64,000 nt of DNA from Alliaria petiolata (Eukaryota > Streptophyta > Magnoliopsida > Brassicales > Brassicaceae): assembly GCA_020283515.1 (NCBI GenBank), contig JAHZTW010000001.1, forward strand, positions 443,183,831 through 443,247,830, given 5' to 3'. The translations under genes and the position numbers were made by a program. The notes under the pieces are model-generated. The model was not told where the DNA came from. It saw nothing but the letters and a program-made list of their open reading frames with translations, and did not search any database. Each line of letters opens with the position of its first letter. Position 1 is the first letter of the stretch. This document shows, one piece after another, positions 11,324 to 22,591 of this stretch.

Positions 11324-12741
11324 TTAGACCACCGGAGTCAGAAGTGATTTACCAGAAAAGTGCGCCTCTAAGTTACCCACCACAAGATCTGCCATGGCAT
11401 TCCGTGTCTCCACGGTGCCACTCCCAACGTGAGGGAGCAGAACCACATTTTCAAGGCCAAAGAGCTCCTCGGGCACGTGTGGCTCCTGCTCAAACACGTC
11501 CAGCGCAGCCCCACCTAGCCGGCCTTCTGTCAGAGCTTTCACAAGCTCTTGCTCATCGACATGTGGTCCACGCCCTATGTTTATCAGCACACCATTTGCT
11601 CCTAATGCATCCATCACCTGCCGGTTCACAATGTGTCTGGTCTCGTCCGTCAATGGGCATGCCACCACGAGGATGTCTGAGTTATTAGCAAGCTCAACCA
11701 CCGTTGGATAATACTTGTACCCAACATCACGCTTCACTGTTCTTGAGTAGTAATTGATTGGGCAGCTAAAGGCTTCGGCCCTCTTTGCGATCGCAGTCCC
11801 AATTCTACCTAGACCAATGATGCCCACGGATTTTCCGCTAAACTGAATCCATAAGAAAGAATTGTTCAGTCCTCCATTTCAAACAGAAGCAAAGATCAAA
11901 GATAAGCAGAGAGCTCATGGTACAAATTCAAAGCAGCTTAACACAGCATATACTAGTAATCTATAAATCACATCTGCCCATGAATAAGGTAACTTCTGAT
12001 CTTTTATCATGTGCACTAAATTCAACACGAGAACCTGTCAGCAAAGAAGAAATTCAATTTTCAAAGGACGTGCGAAACTTAATCATCGATCAAACAAGCT
12101 ACTGTGTCTAATACGCCCAACAACAAACTACAACAAATCTGAATAGAAAGAAATACAAAGCAACACGATCATCATTTTCAACCTGACCATCAAACGCAGT
12201 CTGAGTTATTCTAATCAGAAGCAATACGATGCAGCCATTGACTATCAGTAATTTTCAATATAAACGCAGTCTGGGTCCCATGAACAGAGTATGTCAAGAG
12301 TAGAGAAAAGGCAGAAACCTTAGTAGTGAGTTGGAAATCACCGGCCTTCCATTTTCCGCTCCTCACATAGCGATCACACTCACACAAGCGTCGGAGGAGA
12401 GCCAGGATAAGCCCAATCGCGAGATCTGCGACGTCTTCGGTGAGAACGTCGGGAGTGTTGGTGACTCGGATCCCTTTTTCCTTGCATTTCCCCAAATCGA
12501 TCTTGTCGAGGCCGACGCTGAAGCTGGAAAAAATCTCAAGATTAGGCAGATCATTGATGAGTTGAGCATCAGCGCCTGCAGAAGCATTCCCAACGACGGC
12601 GCGGATGGAGTTCCGGTGTGTTTCCAGAAAGACTGATTTCTCCGGACAAGTCCAGAATCGAACAAGTTTGAAGCGCTTCTGAAGCTCGTTCTCGAGGTAG
12701 GAGGACATGGGGCACATCATAAGGACTCCGATTGATTCCAT
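11324..12741 (-). CDS. HPPR: Hydroxyphenylpyruvate/hydroxypyruvate reductase (D-2-hydroxyacid dehydrogenase)
   Basis: This is an NAD(P)H-dependent reductase of the D-isomer-specific 2-hydroxyacid dehydrogenase family. Plant relatives reduce hydroxyphenylpyruvate (tyrosine and rosmarinate-type metabolism) and hydroxypyruvate (cytosolic bypass of photorespiration). Two exons (12319-12741 and 11324-11842) give 313 residues, the same length as Arabidopsis AT1G79870. The nucleotide-binding GLGRIG is at 151-156. The catalytic Arg, Glu and His are R232 (NIGRG), E261 (FEQEP) and H279 (LLPHVGSGT). The start MESIGVLMMCPM was chosen over an upstream in-frame Met, because the extra 40 residues look like translated leader. 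It is divergent from ROPGEF12. Confidence 0.95.
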
Positions 12742-13428
12742 CTCTGGAGTTTCTGGAAAGGCTCCAAGCGCAGAGGAGTGAGTGGTCGCAGGAAGAGAGA
12801 GAGAATGCGCTCTCTGCAGTCTACATAGAGATAAACATGGGCCGATATCACATGGGCCCATAATTGAAATGGCCCACTGCGTCTTTTACAAACAAATAGC
12901 CCACTACTTCATTTAATCACAAGTAAATTAATTAGCGACTGTTGTTGTGTCGGCAAAAACAATTTTAAATTTATGGACAACATTGCACGTTTGAAACTCA
13001 TGCAAATTTGAAATTCATTTGACAAAAAATGAAGAAGACACTGTATGGGTAGGCCGTAGCAGATTCCCCGTTGACAAATCATTTTTAGAGGATCCAGTGA
13101 AATGGATAGGCAAAGTAATATCATTTTAAACCGCTCTCTATCTCTAATTATCAAATCCTAATTATTAATCATTTAGTTATAAATTAACAGGTGCGCCACA
13201 CGTTCTCTCCTTCAAATCCATTGCCTTCCCCACAATTTTCTCTGCCAAAATCAGTGTAAACAATTAGCATCCCTTTAATTGTTTTGCCGCTCAATTAGCT
13301 TCTTGGTAAATCTTTCTCCTCCCCCCCTTTCTTTTGTTTGATTTGCAGATCTCAAGAGAGGCCCTCTTTGGCCTTTTCATCCTCTCTTTTCCGTTCTTCT
13401 CCCTCTCGTGCGATCAGGGAAACCAGGA
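12742..13428. promoter_or_regulatory. Divergent promoter region, HPPR / ROPGEF12
   Basis: The HPPR side carries a cluster of site II-type motifs at 12837-12880 (GGGCCG, ATGGGCCCAT, ATGGCCCACT). The middle is AT-rich. The ROPGEF12 side has a C/T-rich leader (about 13310-13420). No coding sequence is seen. Confidence 0.5.
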
Positions 13429-15486
13429 ATGGTTCGTGCATCAGAGCAAGAGCAGGAAAGCTATAGGAGTAGGCTCTTCAATTTCAAATGGAGGAACAAC
13501 GACGACAATGCAGGGAGACACGCCAAGAGTCTCAGCGTCGAAACCGGTTTAGATGAGGCTGCCACTGGATCTCAGGAGGCTGAACCGTTGACCATTATCC
13601 ATCCTAACAAGAGCCCGCCACTTTCAAGATCGATGGCGGATGAAGCAGCGCTCGCCGCAGCACAGGCTAGAGAGAAACAGCTTATGGCAGGCATGTCTCT
13701 CTGTGTCTTTTCTTTTTTTGACTTTTGACCCCATACCCTCCTGCTTTCTTATCTAGTTGTCTTGCCATGACGTCAGACATGGAGCAGATGAAAGAGCGCT
13801 TCTCCAAGCTGTTGCTGGGAGAGGACAATTCCGGTGGAGGTAAAGGAGTCTCCTCTGCTCTCGCCCTCTCAAACGCAATCACAAACCTTGCAGGTTGGAT
13901 TTTCTTGATGGAGCCTCTTGTTATATATATACATTAACCACCCATCTGATCATTTTCTTGTTGCTATAGCTTCCGTGTTCGGAGAGCAACGGCGTTTGGA
14001 GCCAATGCCTGCAGAGAGGAGAGCAAGATGGAGAAGAGAGATTGATTGGCTTCTCTCTGTGACCGACTACGTCGTTGAGTTTGCTCCATCTCAGCAAAAA
14101 AACAAAGATGGAACCAATATGGAGGTTATTACCTGTCTCACTGCTGCATTTCATTTGGTCACATCCCATATGATTTATTGGTCTTAAATAACAACAGATA
14201 ATGACCACACGCCAACGTACTGACCTCCACATGAACATCCCCGCCTTGAAGAAACTGGACGCCATGCTCATCGTAAGAATCAACAATGTCACACTACTTC
14301 AATTCAGTTTATTCTCAGAATCAAGTAGAGTTCATTGGCAACAACAAACAAACAGACAAAAGGATGCCTGAATTTTGTTTTTCTTTCTTGCCTTTTTCTG
14401 CTTAGGATTGTCTAGAAAATTTCAAGGACCAAAGCGAGTTCAGCTATGTTTCAAAAGACTCGCCTGAATCGGATAATGCAAACGCTAAAAGAAATGACGA
14501 TAAATGGTGGATTCCGACCGTAAGAGTTCCGACAGATGGTCTATCAGAAGACTCTAGAAGGTTCTTGCAGTACCAAAAAGATTGTGTAAACCAGGTTCTA
14601 AAGGCAGCCATGGCCATAAAAGCACAGGTTTTGTTCGAGATGGAGATCCCTGAGAGCTACATCGACTCTCTCCCCAAGGTAAAAACACCACCAACTGCTG
14701 ATTCGAGTTGATAAGCAGAGCAACTCACACTTGTTTACAACGCAGAACGGGAGGGCGAGTCTCGGGGATCTGATGTACAGGAATATAACGGTGGACTTCT
14801 TCGACCCAGACCAGTTCCTGAGCACCATGGACATGTCGTCAGAGCACAAGATCGTCGACCTCAAAAATAGAATCGAGGCATCAATCATCATATGGAAACG
14901 CAAAATGGTTCACAAAGACAACAAATCATCGGCCCCGTGGGCCTCCGGCGTCAGCCTCGAGAAGCGGGAGGTCTTCGAAGACCGAGCTGAGACTATTTTG
15001 CTCATCCTCAAGCAGAGATACCCTGGGATTTCTCAGTCTTCCCTCGACATCAGCAAGATCCAATTCAACAAAGTAACTCTTAATCTTAATGTTTCATTGA
15101 TCCATTTGGTTTTGTTTTTTTTTTTCTCCCAACTTGCATGGTTTTCATCGCAGGACGTGGGTCAGGCGGTGTTGGAGAGCTACTCAAGAATATTGGAAAG
15201 CTTGGCGTATACAGTGTTGTCGAGAATCGATGACGTTCTAGAGGCAGATCGAGCAGGGAACAAGAAGATCACGCCGAGGGAGTCAGAGGACGAGACGTTG
15301 GTGGGGAGCATGACGCTGTCGGATTTCATGGGATGGGACTTCGATCAGGGGAACGGTGACTTGGAGTCCAAAAAGGATACGTCGGATGATCAGCTGGTGA
15401 AAGAGAAGCTAAGCGTCGTCACCCCGAAGAAGACATCATACCTCGAAACTCTAGGCGGCGTCAAGAGTCCAACGGCACGACATTGA
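13429..15486 (+). CDS. ROPGEF12: Rho-of-plants guanine nucleotide exchange factor (PRONE domain), ROPGEF12-like
   Basis: PRONE-domain RopGEFs load GTP onto plant ROP GTPases at the plasma membrane. ROPGEF12 is known from pollen, where receptor-like kinases act through it on tube growth. Seven exons (13429-13690, 13777-13893, 13970-14124, 14198-14272, 14406-14678, 14746-15072, 15154-15486) give 513 residues. The PRONE domain begins around residue 88 (DMEQMKERFSKLLLGEDNSG) and runs to about 440. It includes the conserved PAERRARW, WWIPTVRVP and LGDLMYRNI segments. The variable C-terminus ends KKTSYLETLGGVKSPTARH, in keeping with the regulatory tail of this family. Intron 1 appears to be GC-AG, because only a GC donor after residue 87 preserves the frame. 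Confidence 0.94.
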
Positions 15487-15740
15487 TAGTGGAGAAGAAC
15501 AAATTAGGAGCCGAGAGAGAGAGAGATTATATTATCATTAGTAGGATTCAAAAACTAAAAGAGGGATTTGTTGTAATTTGCTGCATCCAATTCTATTATA
15601 AAAGCGGGCTTAAATATTAGGCCCATTTTAATTGTAAACCCATTTACCAAAGCCTGCGCCCATATCTCTCCCTATACAAAACATACATAATCGGTATCGC
15701 CTTATCTTCATCCTCTTCCAAATCGAGGGGGATAGTAGCG

Positions 15741-16190
15741 ATGACGTCCCTAACCTCATCTCTGCAAGCTCTGAAGCTTTCGTCTCCATTCGCCCATGGC
15801 TCCACTCCACTCTCTTCTTTCTCTAAACCCAATTTCATACCGAGCCCTCGAAGTCCAGCTTTGGTTCCGGTCATCAGAGCCATGAAAACGATGCAGGGGC
15901 GCGTGGTGTGCGCAACCAACGACAAGACCGTGGCGGTGGAGGTGGTGAGGCTGGCTCCGCATCCCAAGTACAAGAGGCGCGTGAGGAAGAAGAAGAAGTA
16001 CCAGGCGCATGACCCGGACAATCAGTTCAAGGTGGGAGACGTGGTGAGGCTGGAGAAGAGCAGACCCATCAGTAAGACTAAATCATTCGTGGCGCTTCCT
16101 GTCGTCTCGAGGGGCAGCAGGAAAGCGGAAGGCGGAGGAGAAGCTGGGAACGACCTCGGCATTCCCTTGGAATCTCAGCAGCCGGCGTAG
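15741..16190 (+). CDS. RPS17: Plastid 30S ribosomal protein S17
   Basis: This is the nuclear gene for chloroplast ribosomal protein uS17, a 16S rRNA-binding component of the 30S subunit (ORE4 locus in Arabidopsis). It is a single exon of 149 residues. Residues 1 to about 46 form a Ser/Pro-rich transit peptide. The S17 fold follows from MKTMQGRVVCATNDKTVAVE, with the basic loop HPKYKRRVRKKKKYQAHD and the DVVRLEKSRPISKTKSF segment. The C-terminal Gly/Glu-rich extension is normal for plastid S17. A site II-type motif (AGGCCCATT near 15620) lies about 120 bp upstream of the start, fitting a ribosomal-protein promoter. Confidence 0.96.
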   Translation: MTSLTSSLQALKLSSPFAHGSTPLSSFSKPNFIPSPRSPALVPVIRAMKTMQGRVVCATNDKTVAVEVVRLAPHPKYKRRVRKKKKYQAHDPDNQFKVGDVVRLEKSRPISKTKSFVALPVVSRGSRKAEGGGEAGNDLGIPLESQQPA

Positions 16191-16672
16191 AGGAGAATGC
16201 GACTCACTCAGTGTTGTTTGTTTTGGTAAAAAAGCTGTCTTTTTTTGTTCTTTGCTTTTCGATTCTGTTTGTTGTGTATTGCAATCAAGTGTAATTCTCT
16301 ATCTGTTTATGGAATGCATTTTGTATACGAATTGCTTGGTGTGTTAAAGTTGTGGAATTTTATCAGGTCTTGTTCGTCTCTGATTCCAACTTCTGTATCT
16401 AAATCAGGGATATGCGTTTGGTTCATCTGATCCGACTTTTGTTTTGGTAAAGATATTGTGTCTTCGGTTCTTGCGCCTTATCATGTGCGACGGGTTCTCT
16501 GAGTTTTCAGTCCAGTATGATGCTCGCAAAAAAAGTGTTGTATAACAGTATGATTGCAGAAGAGAGTGAGAGAGATAGTGGGTTGTTTTCGTACAAAACT
16601 TGATGTACTGCTATACATTATGATATACTTGTATATGTTAACAATAATCATCACAGCTGCTGTGAGTTGTCA
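16191..16672. other. Convergent 3' flank between RPS17 and GL2
   Basis: T-rich 3' untranslated DNA of RPS17 faces the end of GL2. No coding sequence is supported. Confidence 0.5.
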
Positions 16673-19600
16673 TCAACAATCTTCGATTTGCAGGCTTCTC
16701 TTAATGTTATGCAGGGTGACAGAGACAAGGTTTGTGACGGATTCCACGGACTCCATATTCAGCTTTGCCGCAGGAGAAGTGTTGATGAGCGTTTGGAGGG
16801 CCAGTGTGAGCAGAGACCCTCCCTGGGTGTTTCTGTCCTCTTGTGCAGACCTGATTACCAGTGGGCGTGATTCTACTCCATCGGGTATGATTGAGAATCC
16901 ACAAGGGAGGATTTGGATGTTGCTTGGATCATGTCCTGCAATCACCATCTGTGTCGTGTTTATATCTACGGGAGCGTATACGACCACCGACTCATAGGCG
17001 TTTGTGCTGCTGTCCTGCAGCACCCATATGCTCTTCTCTCTCGATTTCACTGACTGGAAAAAATAAAAAAAAAAAAAAAAAGGAAGGAAAAAAAAAAAAA
17101 GAGAAGAAAAGAAAAAAAAAAAAAAAAACCTGGATAGACACTGAGTTGCCTCTGTCTTGTCCCTTGGATAAGCTTGCAATAGACTGAACATGAGCTCCGT
17201 TTGACAAAGCATCCCACTGATGATATGATATATGTATGAGTGGGTACCGGTTTTATTGGTTGTAAAGTAGCGTATGTGTGGGTTTGACCAAGGTACCTCA
17301 TGGCGACGAGCTGTCTCTTATACACAAGTAGCGTATGTGTGGGTTTGACCAAGGTACCTCATGGCGACGAGCTTCATCTCTGAAGAAATCGAAGAGAAGA
17401 GTGGGAGAAACAGGTAACCAGAGGGAGGAAGAAGCGCAGACGATGACTCCGGTGGGCTCGCCAGGATCATGGAGGTTCTTCCTGGAAGAAACACTCATGT
17501 CTTGTCCAGTTTTGGTGGTGATTTTGGTCCACTGATGGTAGCTTGATGCAGCAATGGCGCGGTAGAAGCTTTGTGTCATCCTCTGCGCCATCTTCAACAC
17601 GCTCTTTCTCCCGGCCAGCGTAGTAACCCCTGAGAGGAGGATTGGGGTCAAGAATGAAGGAGGGAGAAGGAGAAGGAGAGAGAGAGAAAAAGTAAATGGG
17701 CGGACCGAGGGAGTCCTTGGTAGGGACGTTGGTAGCCATGAAGAAGACGAGGCGTTCACAGTGGAGCTGGAGGGTGGCGACCCAGTGTCGAGCCCCAAAG
17801 GCCAAACCGGTGTTGACAAAGGAGCGGAAAAGAGGCTGGACCGTGGAGGCAGACAAGTCGAGGTGCTCCACCCAGGTGACCTTGGAGTGGCCGTTGGAGG
17901 TGTCCTCGATGATGCACCCTGAGGGGCGTTTCCGACATTTCAGCAACGAAGCCTCCTTGTCCGTGTTGTGGTTGTCCTCCTCCACAGAGACCGATACGTC
18001 CACGATGGCCCATTTCTCAGGGCTCAGCTGCCGGCAGCTTCTCACAAAGTAGACTTCTCTTGTGGGGACAACCGGAGTGAGCAGTTGCAACTCCCCAAAC
18101 ATCTGCCAATATTAACCATATATATCCATGTACTATATTATATTAGCTCATCCATCTCTCGCGTCATTATTGTCATCACTATGAATATAAAGGTGATCAG
18201 TACTCACCAACTGAATGGCACCGTCGATCCTTGAAGGCCCTTCACCCTGCCGGATTACATCAACCGTCGCCGCCTTTGAGATCAAGCACGCAAACATCTC
18301 TTTCCATTGCCCCTTCACGTTACACACATTAATCTATGTATTGCCTACATAATGATAATGCACGGTACACAAAAGTATAATAATAGATGAATATATGAAA
18401 AAAAGATGAGTACCACGTCCATGAAAAACTGGGCAAGTTTGTGTGCGTCCATAAACACGATCCCCACATCTCTGGATGCTTCGATGGATTTCCTTGCATG
18501 AAGCGAAGAGGCCTGAGCTTGAGGGAACTCCTTGAGATACTCGTCGTAGTTGAGAATGTCACGGCCAGTCTCAAGGCTGCGGAGCCAGAGAGGTTGGGCG
18601 GAGGAGGCCATCTTCTGGAGATCAAGGGTGGCTCGGTTGGCAATCTCCACGATGCGGGACTTGTCGCCCGTGTAGAAATCGAGAGAGCCAAGACGGTGTG
18701 GTTGATCCTCGGAGCATGAGGCCTGGAGGGGATAGGGAGTGCGCCCCAGAGCCGCACGGAGCTTATCGAGCTCGGCTTTCAGTTTGGAGTTTTCGAGGTG
18801 GATATCATCGGGGACTCCTCCGCAGTTGGGGCAGCAAGAATTGGCCTTGGCAAAAGACTCTCGCATCGCTTTGTTTTCCTCTCTCAGCTTCTCTAGTTCC
18901 GCTTTCAGCAGCGAGTTCTCGTGCCGCTCTTGAATAGCCTGTTCAATATTTTCCATGAACTTAATCCCCTCATTATAACTATGTAGCTAGTGTGTGTGTT
19001 TTTTTTTATCTTAATTTAGAAATCCATATCATCATCACGAGTAGTAGATATACATACCTTGATCTGGGTGCGGCGGTTTTGGAACCAGAATTTGACCTGG
19101 CGAGGAGCCAGCCCTAATTGCTTGCTCAGCTGCTGTCTTTGCTTCTCGTCCGGATGGGGCGTCTCTTTGAATAGCCTGCATGCAACCCCTCAAATTCTCA
19201 TTCATTATTCTAACTAACCATTACATTTCTTCTTCTTTTTCTTTGGTATTCTAAAACATATATATGAGAAGCTTACATATATGCAGGTAAAATGAACCCT
19301 AACTTACAACATATTATTGCTCTCTTGGCTTTAACTATGATCGAATGAAACAATTTAACACTTGTCCGGTTTGAGCCTATATGCTATATATAACTTGTCC
19401 AACCAAAACACATGTACGAGAGAGCAAGAGAGAGAGAAAGTTAATGAGCAAGCCATGGAATTAAACGCATTGAAATTAATTGATGCTGGATCATCGGCAA
19501 TATATTCATCACTACTGATCAATACATGAAATATGCATTCTTCTTTTTTTGGAGGCACTAGAAATGATATGAAGACGCCTACGTACGTGTATGATATACT

Positions 19601-20262
19601 ATTCAGCACAGAACTCCTTCCACGGACCACTATATGTATAGGGCATGATGACTAGTAATAATCGAGGTGTATATATGGAGGAGATACATGAAATGAACAT
19701 GTATATTTGGGAATAAAGGGCAATTAATTGAAACGTTCCTTGTTTCGAAACCCTAATCTAATGAATGGGTAATCCATTAGAGCGAGATGAAATATAAAAG
19801 AAGGAAGAACGTACGCTTCCATGTGTCTGATCTGATCGGTGGTGTGGCGGTGATACTTCTTCCTCTTCCTCTTGTTGCCCTTGTTTCCTGCACCATCTTC
19901 CTCCTCGTCCTCCTCCTCCTCTTGATCCTCAGTACCCTCCAAATCCTCCTCTGATCTGGATCTCGTGGGTCCCGAGTTCTCACTACTCATCTCCACCGTC
20001 CGATCCTCATCGTCAACTACCCTTCTCCCCAAAAAGTCCTCCTCAGGGTTCGTGCTGCCGGAGGATGCATTCCGGAATATACCAGCCTGTATATTTGTAT
20101 ATATCACCATTCAAAATAAAATATACCCTAATAAAATACTACAGTATGGTTTACGAGAGTAGAAAAGAGAGTACAATCACGTACGAGAGAGAGGGAGAGG
20201 GCTGGAGAGGAGAAGAAATCTTTTGTGGGTTGTTTCGATGACATCTCGACGGCCATTGACAT
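16673..20262 (-). CDS. GL2: HD-ZIP class IV transcription factor GLABRA2
   Basis: GL2 is the epidermal HD-ZIP IV/START regulator that promotes trichome growth, suppresses root hairs and controls seed mucilage. It acts downstream of the MYB-bHLH-TTG1 complex. Nine exons (20185-20262, 19815-20086, 19058-19175, 18414-18938, 18208-18312, 17706-18102, 17358-17629, 17130-17216, 16673-17053) join to 744 residues, against 747 in Arabidopsis. After an acidic stretch (QEEEEDEEED), the homeodomain spans about 98-156 (KRKKYHRHTTDQIRHMEALF; helix 3 KFWFQNRRTQIK). The zipper/loop region with paired cysteines (CCPNCGG) follows, then START at about 250-490 and the HD-SAD domain to SLQIEDC. Intron 7 carries an apparent Tn5 adapter fragment, and intron 8 is a 76-bp almost pure pyrimidine tract on the gene strand. 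Neither disturbs the coding frame. Confidence 0.96.
17054..17129 (-). other. GL2 intron 8, 76-bp poly-pyrimidine intron
   Basis: On the gene strand this intron is nearly all T, with homopolymer T runs of 15-20 nt broken by CTT/CCTT. It lies between exon 8 (ends ...SIQ) and exon 9 (starts SVKS). Such runs are prone to length errors in short-read assemblies, so the exact intron length is doubtful. Confidence 0.7.
17265..17373. other. 48-bp direct repeats flanking a partial Tn5 mosaic end (probable artefact)
   Basis: Bases 17265-17312 and 17326-17373 are identical 48-mers separated by 13 bp. Bases 17311-17326 read CTGTCTCTTATACACA, the first 16 of the 19 bases of the Tn5 mosaic end used in Nextera libraries. 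The second copy contains the true end of GL2 exon 7 and its splice donor; the first copy sits inside intron 7. This looks like an assembly artefact from untrimmed adapter. Confidence 0.85.
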
Positions 20263-21600
20263 ATACACTCCCAATCTTCTTTATTTGCTTTATCTTCCCT
20301 CTCCTCCTTCGTCCTTGTGCTATTTATATATCTCTGTATATTTTCCTTCTTTTTAAATTATTTTTTTTTACCAAAATTAATGTACTCTTACACATATTGG
20401 CTATATATGGCTATATATCTAAGCTATAGCCCTTCAATTCTAATTATATAAACGGTCGTTTTTCAGATATTTCTCTATTGCTTAATTGACTTTTAGGTGC
20501 TTCATTTAATTATAATTAACCAACCCCCTTCTTCTTTTTAATATGTACTCAAATTAGTTTTGCAATTTTATTCACACTTGATTACTTTGCAAACATGGCC
20601 AGCTACATCAATTCCAGGCATCGATATCGACTTCGTTTTTCTTATTAATTATTCGATACTTTTTATGAGCAAATTCGCTCTTGAATCCGGAAATTTCTCC
20701 TTTCCAATTCTGTTTTTTTTTTATATATAAACAAAATGTCTGCATTGTTATTGTTATTATCGAAAATCATATATATTATGCGGTTGAAAACATAATAATT
20801 TTGACATTAATCGTGAATTTAACCGGTTTAAAGTACATAATGTCGTTCCTAGAAATTACTGTGGCCAGAGAGAAGGAATGAGAATAAGGGGGTTGCATGA
20901 TTTAAGGGTATACAGACAAAAGGCGAACTTATCTGTCTCTTCTTTAATTGAATTTGTGTATCGAGAGAGAGAGACTGTATGTCAGATTATTGTTTCAAAA
21001 ACGAAATAAAATACAAATAAGGACGAAAGAAGAGAGAGTTGACCGTTAGATACTGCGATGGACTCAACTAACTTTAAGCACCTAATTCTCCAACCGCATT
21101 TTCTGCTTTCTTCTTTCATCCTTGATTATCATCATCATTACTCTTATTATGACTAGTATTTATTTATTATTATTGTTATATAGTAGTATTAGTTAATTAT
21201 GATTTAATATGTACGAAGTATTGTTATTGTGATCTCTTCTTTCAAGCAATTAGTAACTTATGAATACAAAATGCAACATTAAATCTCAATAGTAATTTTG
21301 TTGTTGTTGAGTTAATTAAACTTGGTTGTAAAGCAAGTAAGTAATCGCGTGACCATAAGAAAATGGAAAAGCATTGGCAAGAGTGAAGAGGATAAAATTA
21401 GAGCTACATGGAAACCTTAAATGCCTTGTGCTCCAAATAACTTATTATAGTAATCCAAATCCATTCTATAATGCTAGTAGAGTCAGTAGCGGTATATATT
21501 ACAAGTAGTAAACAATAAGATTATAGTTAATATATGTGGTAAAATAAATGCAGGAAGAGTTGTTGAATAAGAAAGTTAAAAATTGGATAGAGAGAAAATA
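20263..21600 (-). promoter_or_regulatory. GL2 upstream region with MYB-type sites and an L1 box
   Basis: This AT-rich DNA lies upstream of the GL2 start. An exact L1 box TAAATGCA sits at 21545-21552; HD-ZIP IV proteins, GL2 included, are known to bind TAAATG(C/T)A. MYB-type cores occur near 21041-21048 (GACCGTTA), 21064-21071 (TCAACTAA) and 21091-21096 (CAACCG). GL2 is a known target of the WEREWOLF/GLABRA1 MYBs, so the cluster is plausible, but the motifs are short and function is inferred. Confidence 0.4.
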
Positions 21601-21830
21601 TAGATGACGTGAGCTGCAGGGACAGTGGGATATGCAACGGAAAGAGACGTCGTCGGATTCTTGGAAGGTCAACGAGAGTCATTGACCGATCGTTACTCAT
21701 TAATTTCAGCTACCTTAAAAGGAAATGAATGCTCTTTATGGGTTTGCCTCCAACCCCTTTCCATTTTTTCCACCCTCTCTTTATTACTTAGACTACCTCT
21801 CTACGTACACATATATACAATATCTCTCAT

Positions 21831-21873
21831 TCTCTCTCTCTCTCTCCCTCTCTCTATATATATATATATATAT
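21831..21873. repeat. (TC)n(TA)n microsatellite
   Basis: A compound dinucleotide repeat, first TC and then TA units, in the GL2-GC5 intergenic region. Confidence 0.9.
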
Positions 21874-22478
21874 GTACATGTATATATATCCACCATGCAT
21901 GTCACCTAGGTACATGCATGTGTATGTGTGATTTAATATTTTACAAGTTAATTTTGATCATCTTAGGAAAGTTTTGTATACTTTCAAACATTAATACTAT
22001 CTTACTATACCAGATGATGATAACATTCACAAACTAAAACTGGCTATATGTTTTGTAAGTATCTTTCAAACAAACTAGGAGAGTACGTTAGTGGAGGAAG
22101 AGGTAGATAGGGAAATTAAATTAAATTTAAGTGATATATAAACAATGGTCGAACGAATCAGCAATTCAAAAGCTTCATCAGATTTATTTGTCTTCTTCTA
22201 CTATCTTCTTTGTTAGACGTGCGGCCGATGGACTTGTTAGTTAGGAAAGGTAGATACCGAATGTATAGAGGGAAGCAACCATAACATTTACGTTCACCAC
22301 ATGCTCTTTGATTAATTTAATTAATTAATGCCGTATTAATTAACATCTCTTTCGCTCTATCTATACTAAAATACTACGTACTGCCTCTAGATTCCTTTTT
22401 CATCCTTTCGTTCCTTCCTTTTTGCTGCTTTCCTCTCCCTCTCTCTGCTATCGATCGATTACTTAGGATTCGTTCGAC

Positions 22479-22591
22479 GATAAAACTCTTACCCATATAT
22501 ATTTGTTATCAGATGTAAATAATTATATGGGTAAGAGTTTTATCAATCCATATGTAAAGATTTCCATTTCCACGATAAAACTCTTACCCAT
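22479..22591. repeat. Foldback repeat: 20-bp inverted pair plus a third direct copy
   Basis: GATAAAACTCTTACCCATAT (22479-22498) is perfectly inverted at 22525-22544, leaving a 26-nt loop. A third copy, GATAAAACTCTTACCCAT, lies in direct orientation at 22574-22591. The loop bases 22503-22523 recur as an inverted copy at 23312-23332. The set resembles decayed small foldback/MITE DNA or a young hairpin locus. Confidence 0.8.

Noticed and set aside
17047..17352. Phe-rich minus-strand frame over the T-rich GL2 intron
   Set aside because: It is a translation of the polypyrimidine intron 8, not coding sequence.
22479..22544. Annotated microRNA gene
   Set aside because: The hairpin arms are only about 20 bp with a loop lacking precursor-like structure, and no expression evidence is available; kept as a repeat finding only.
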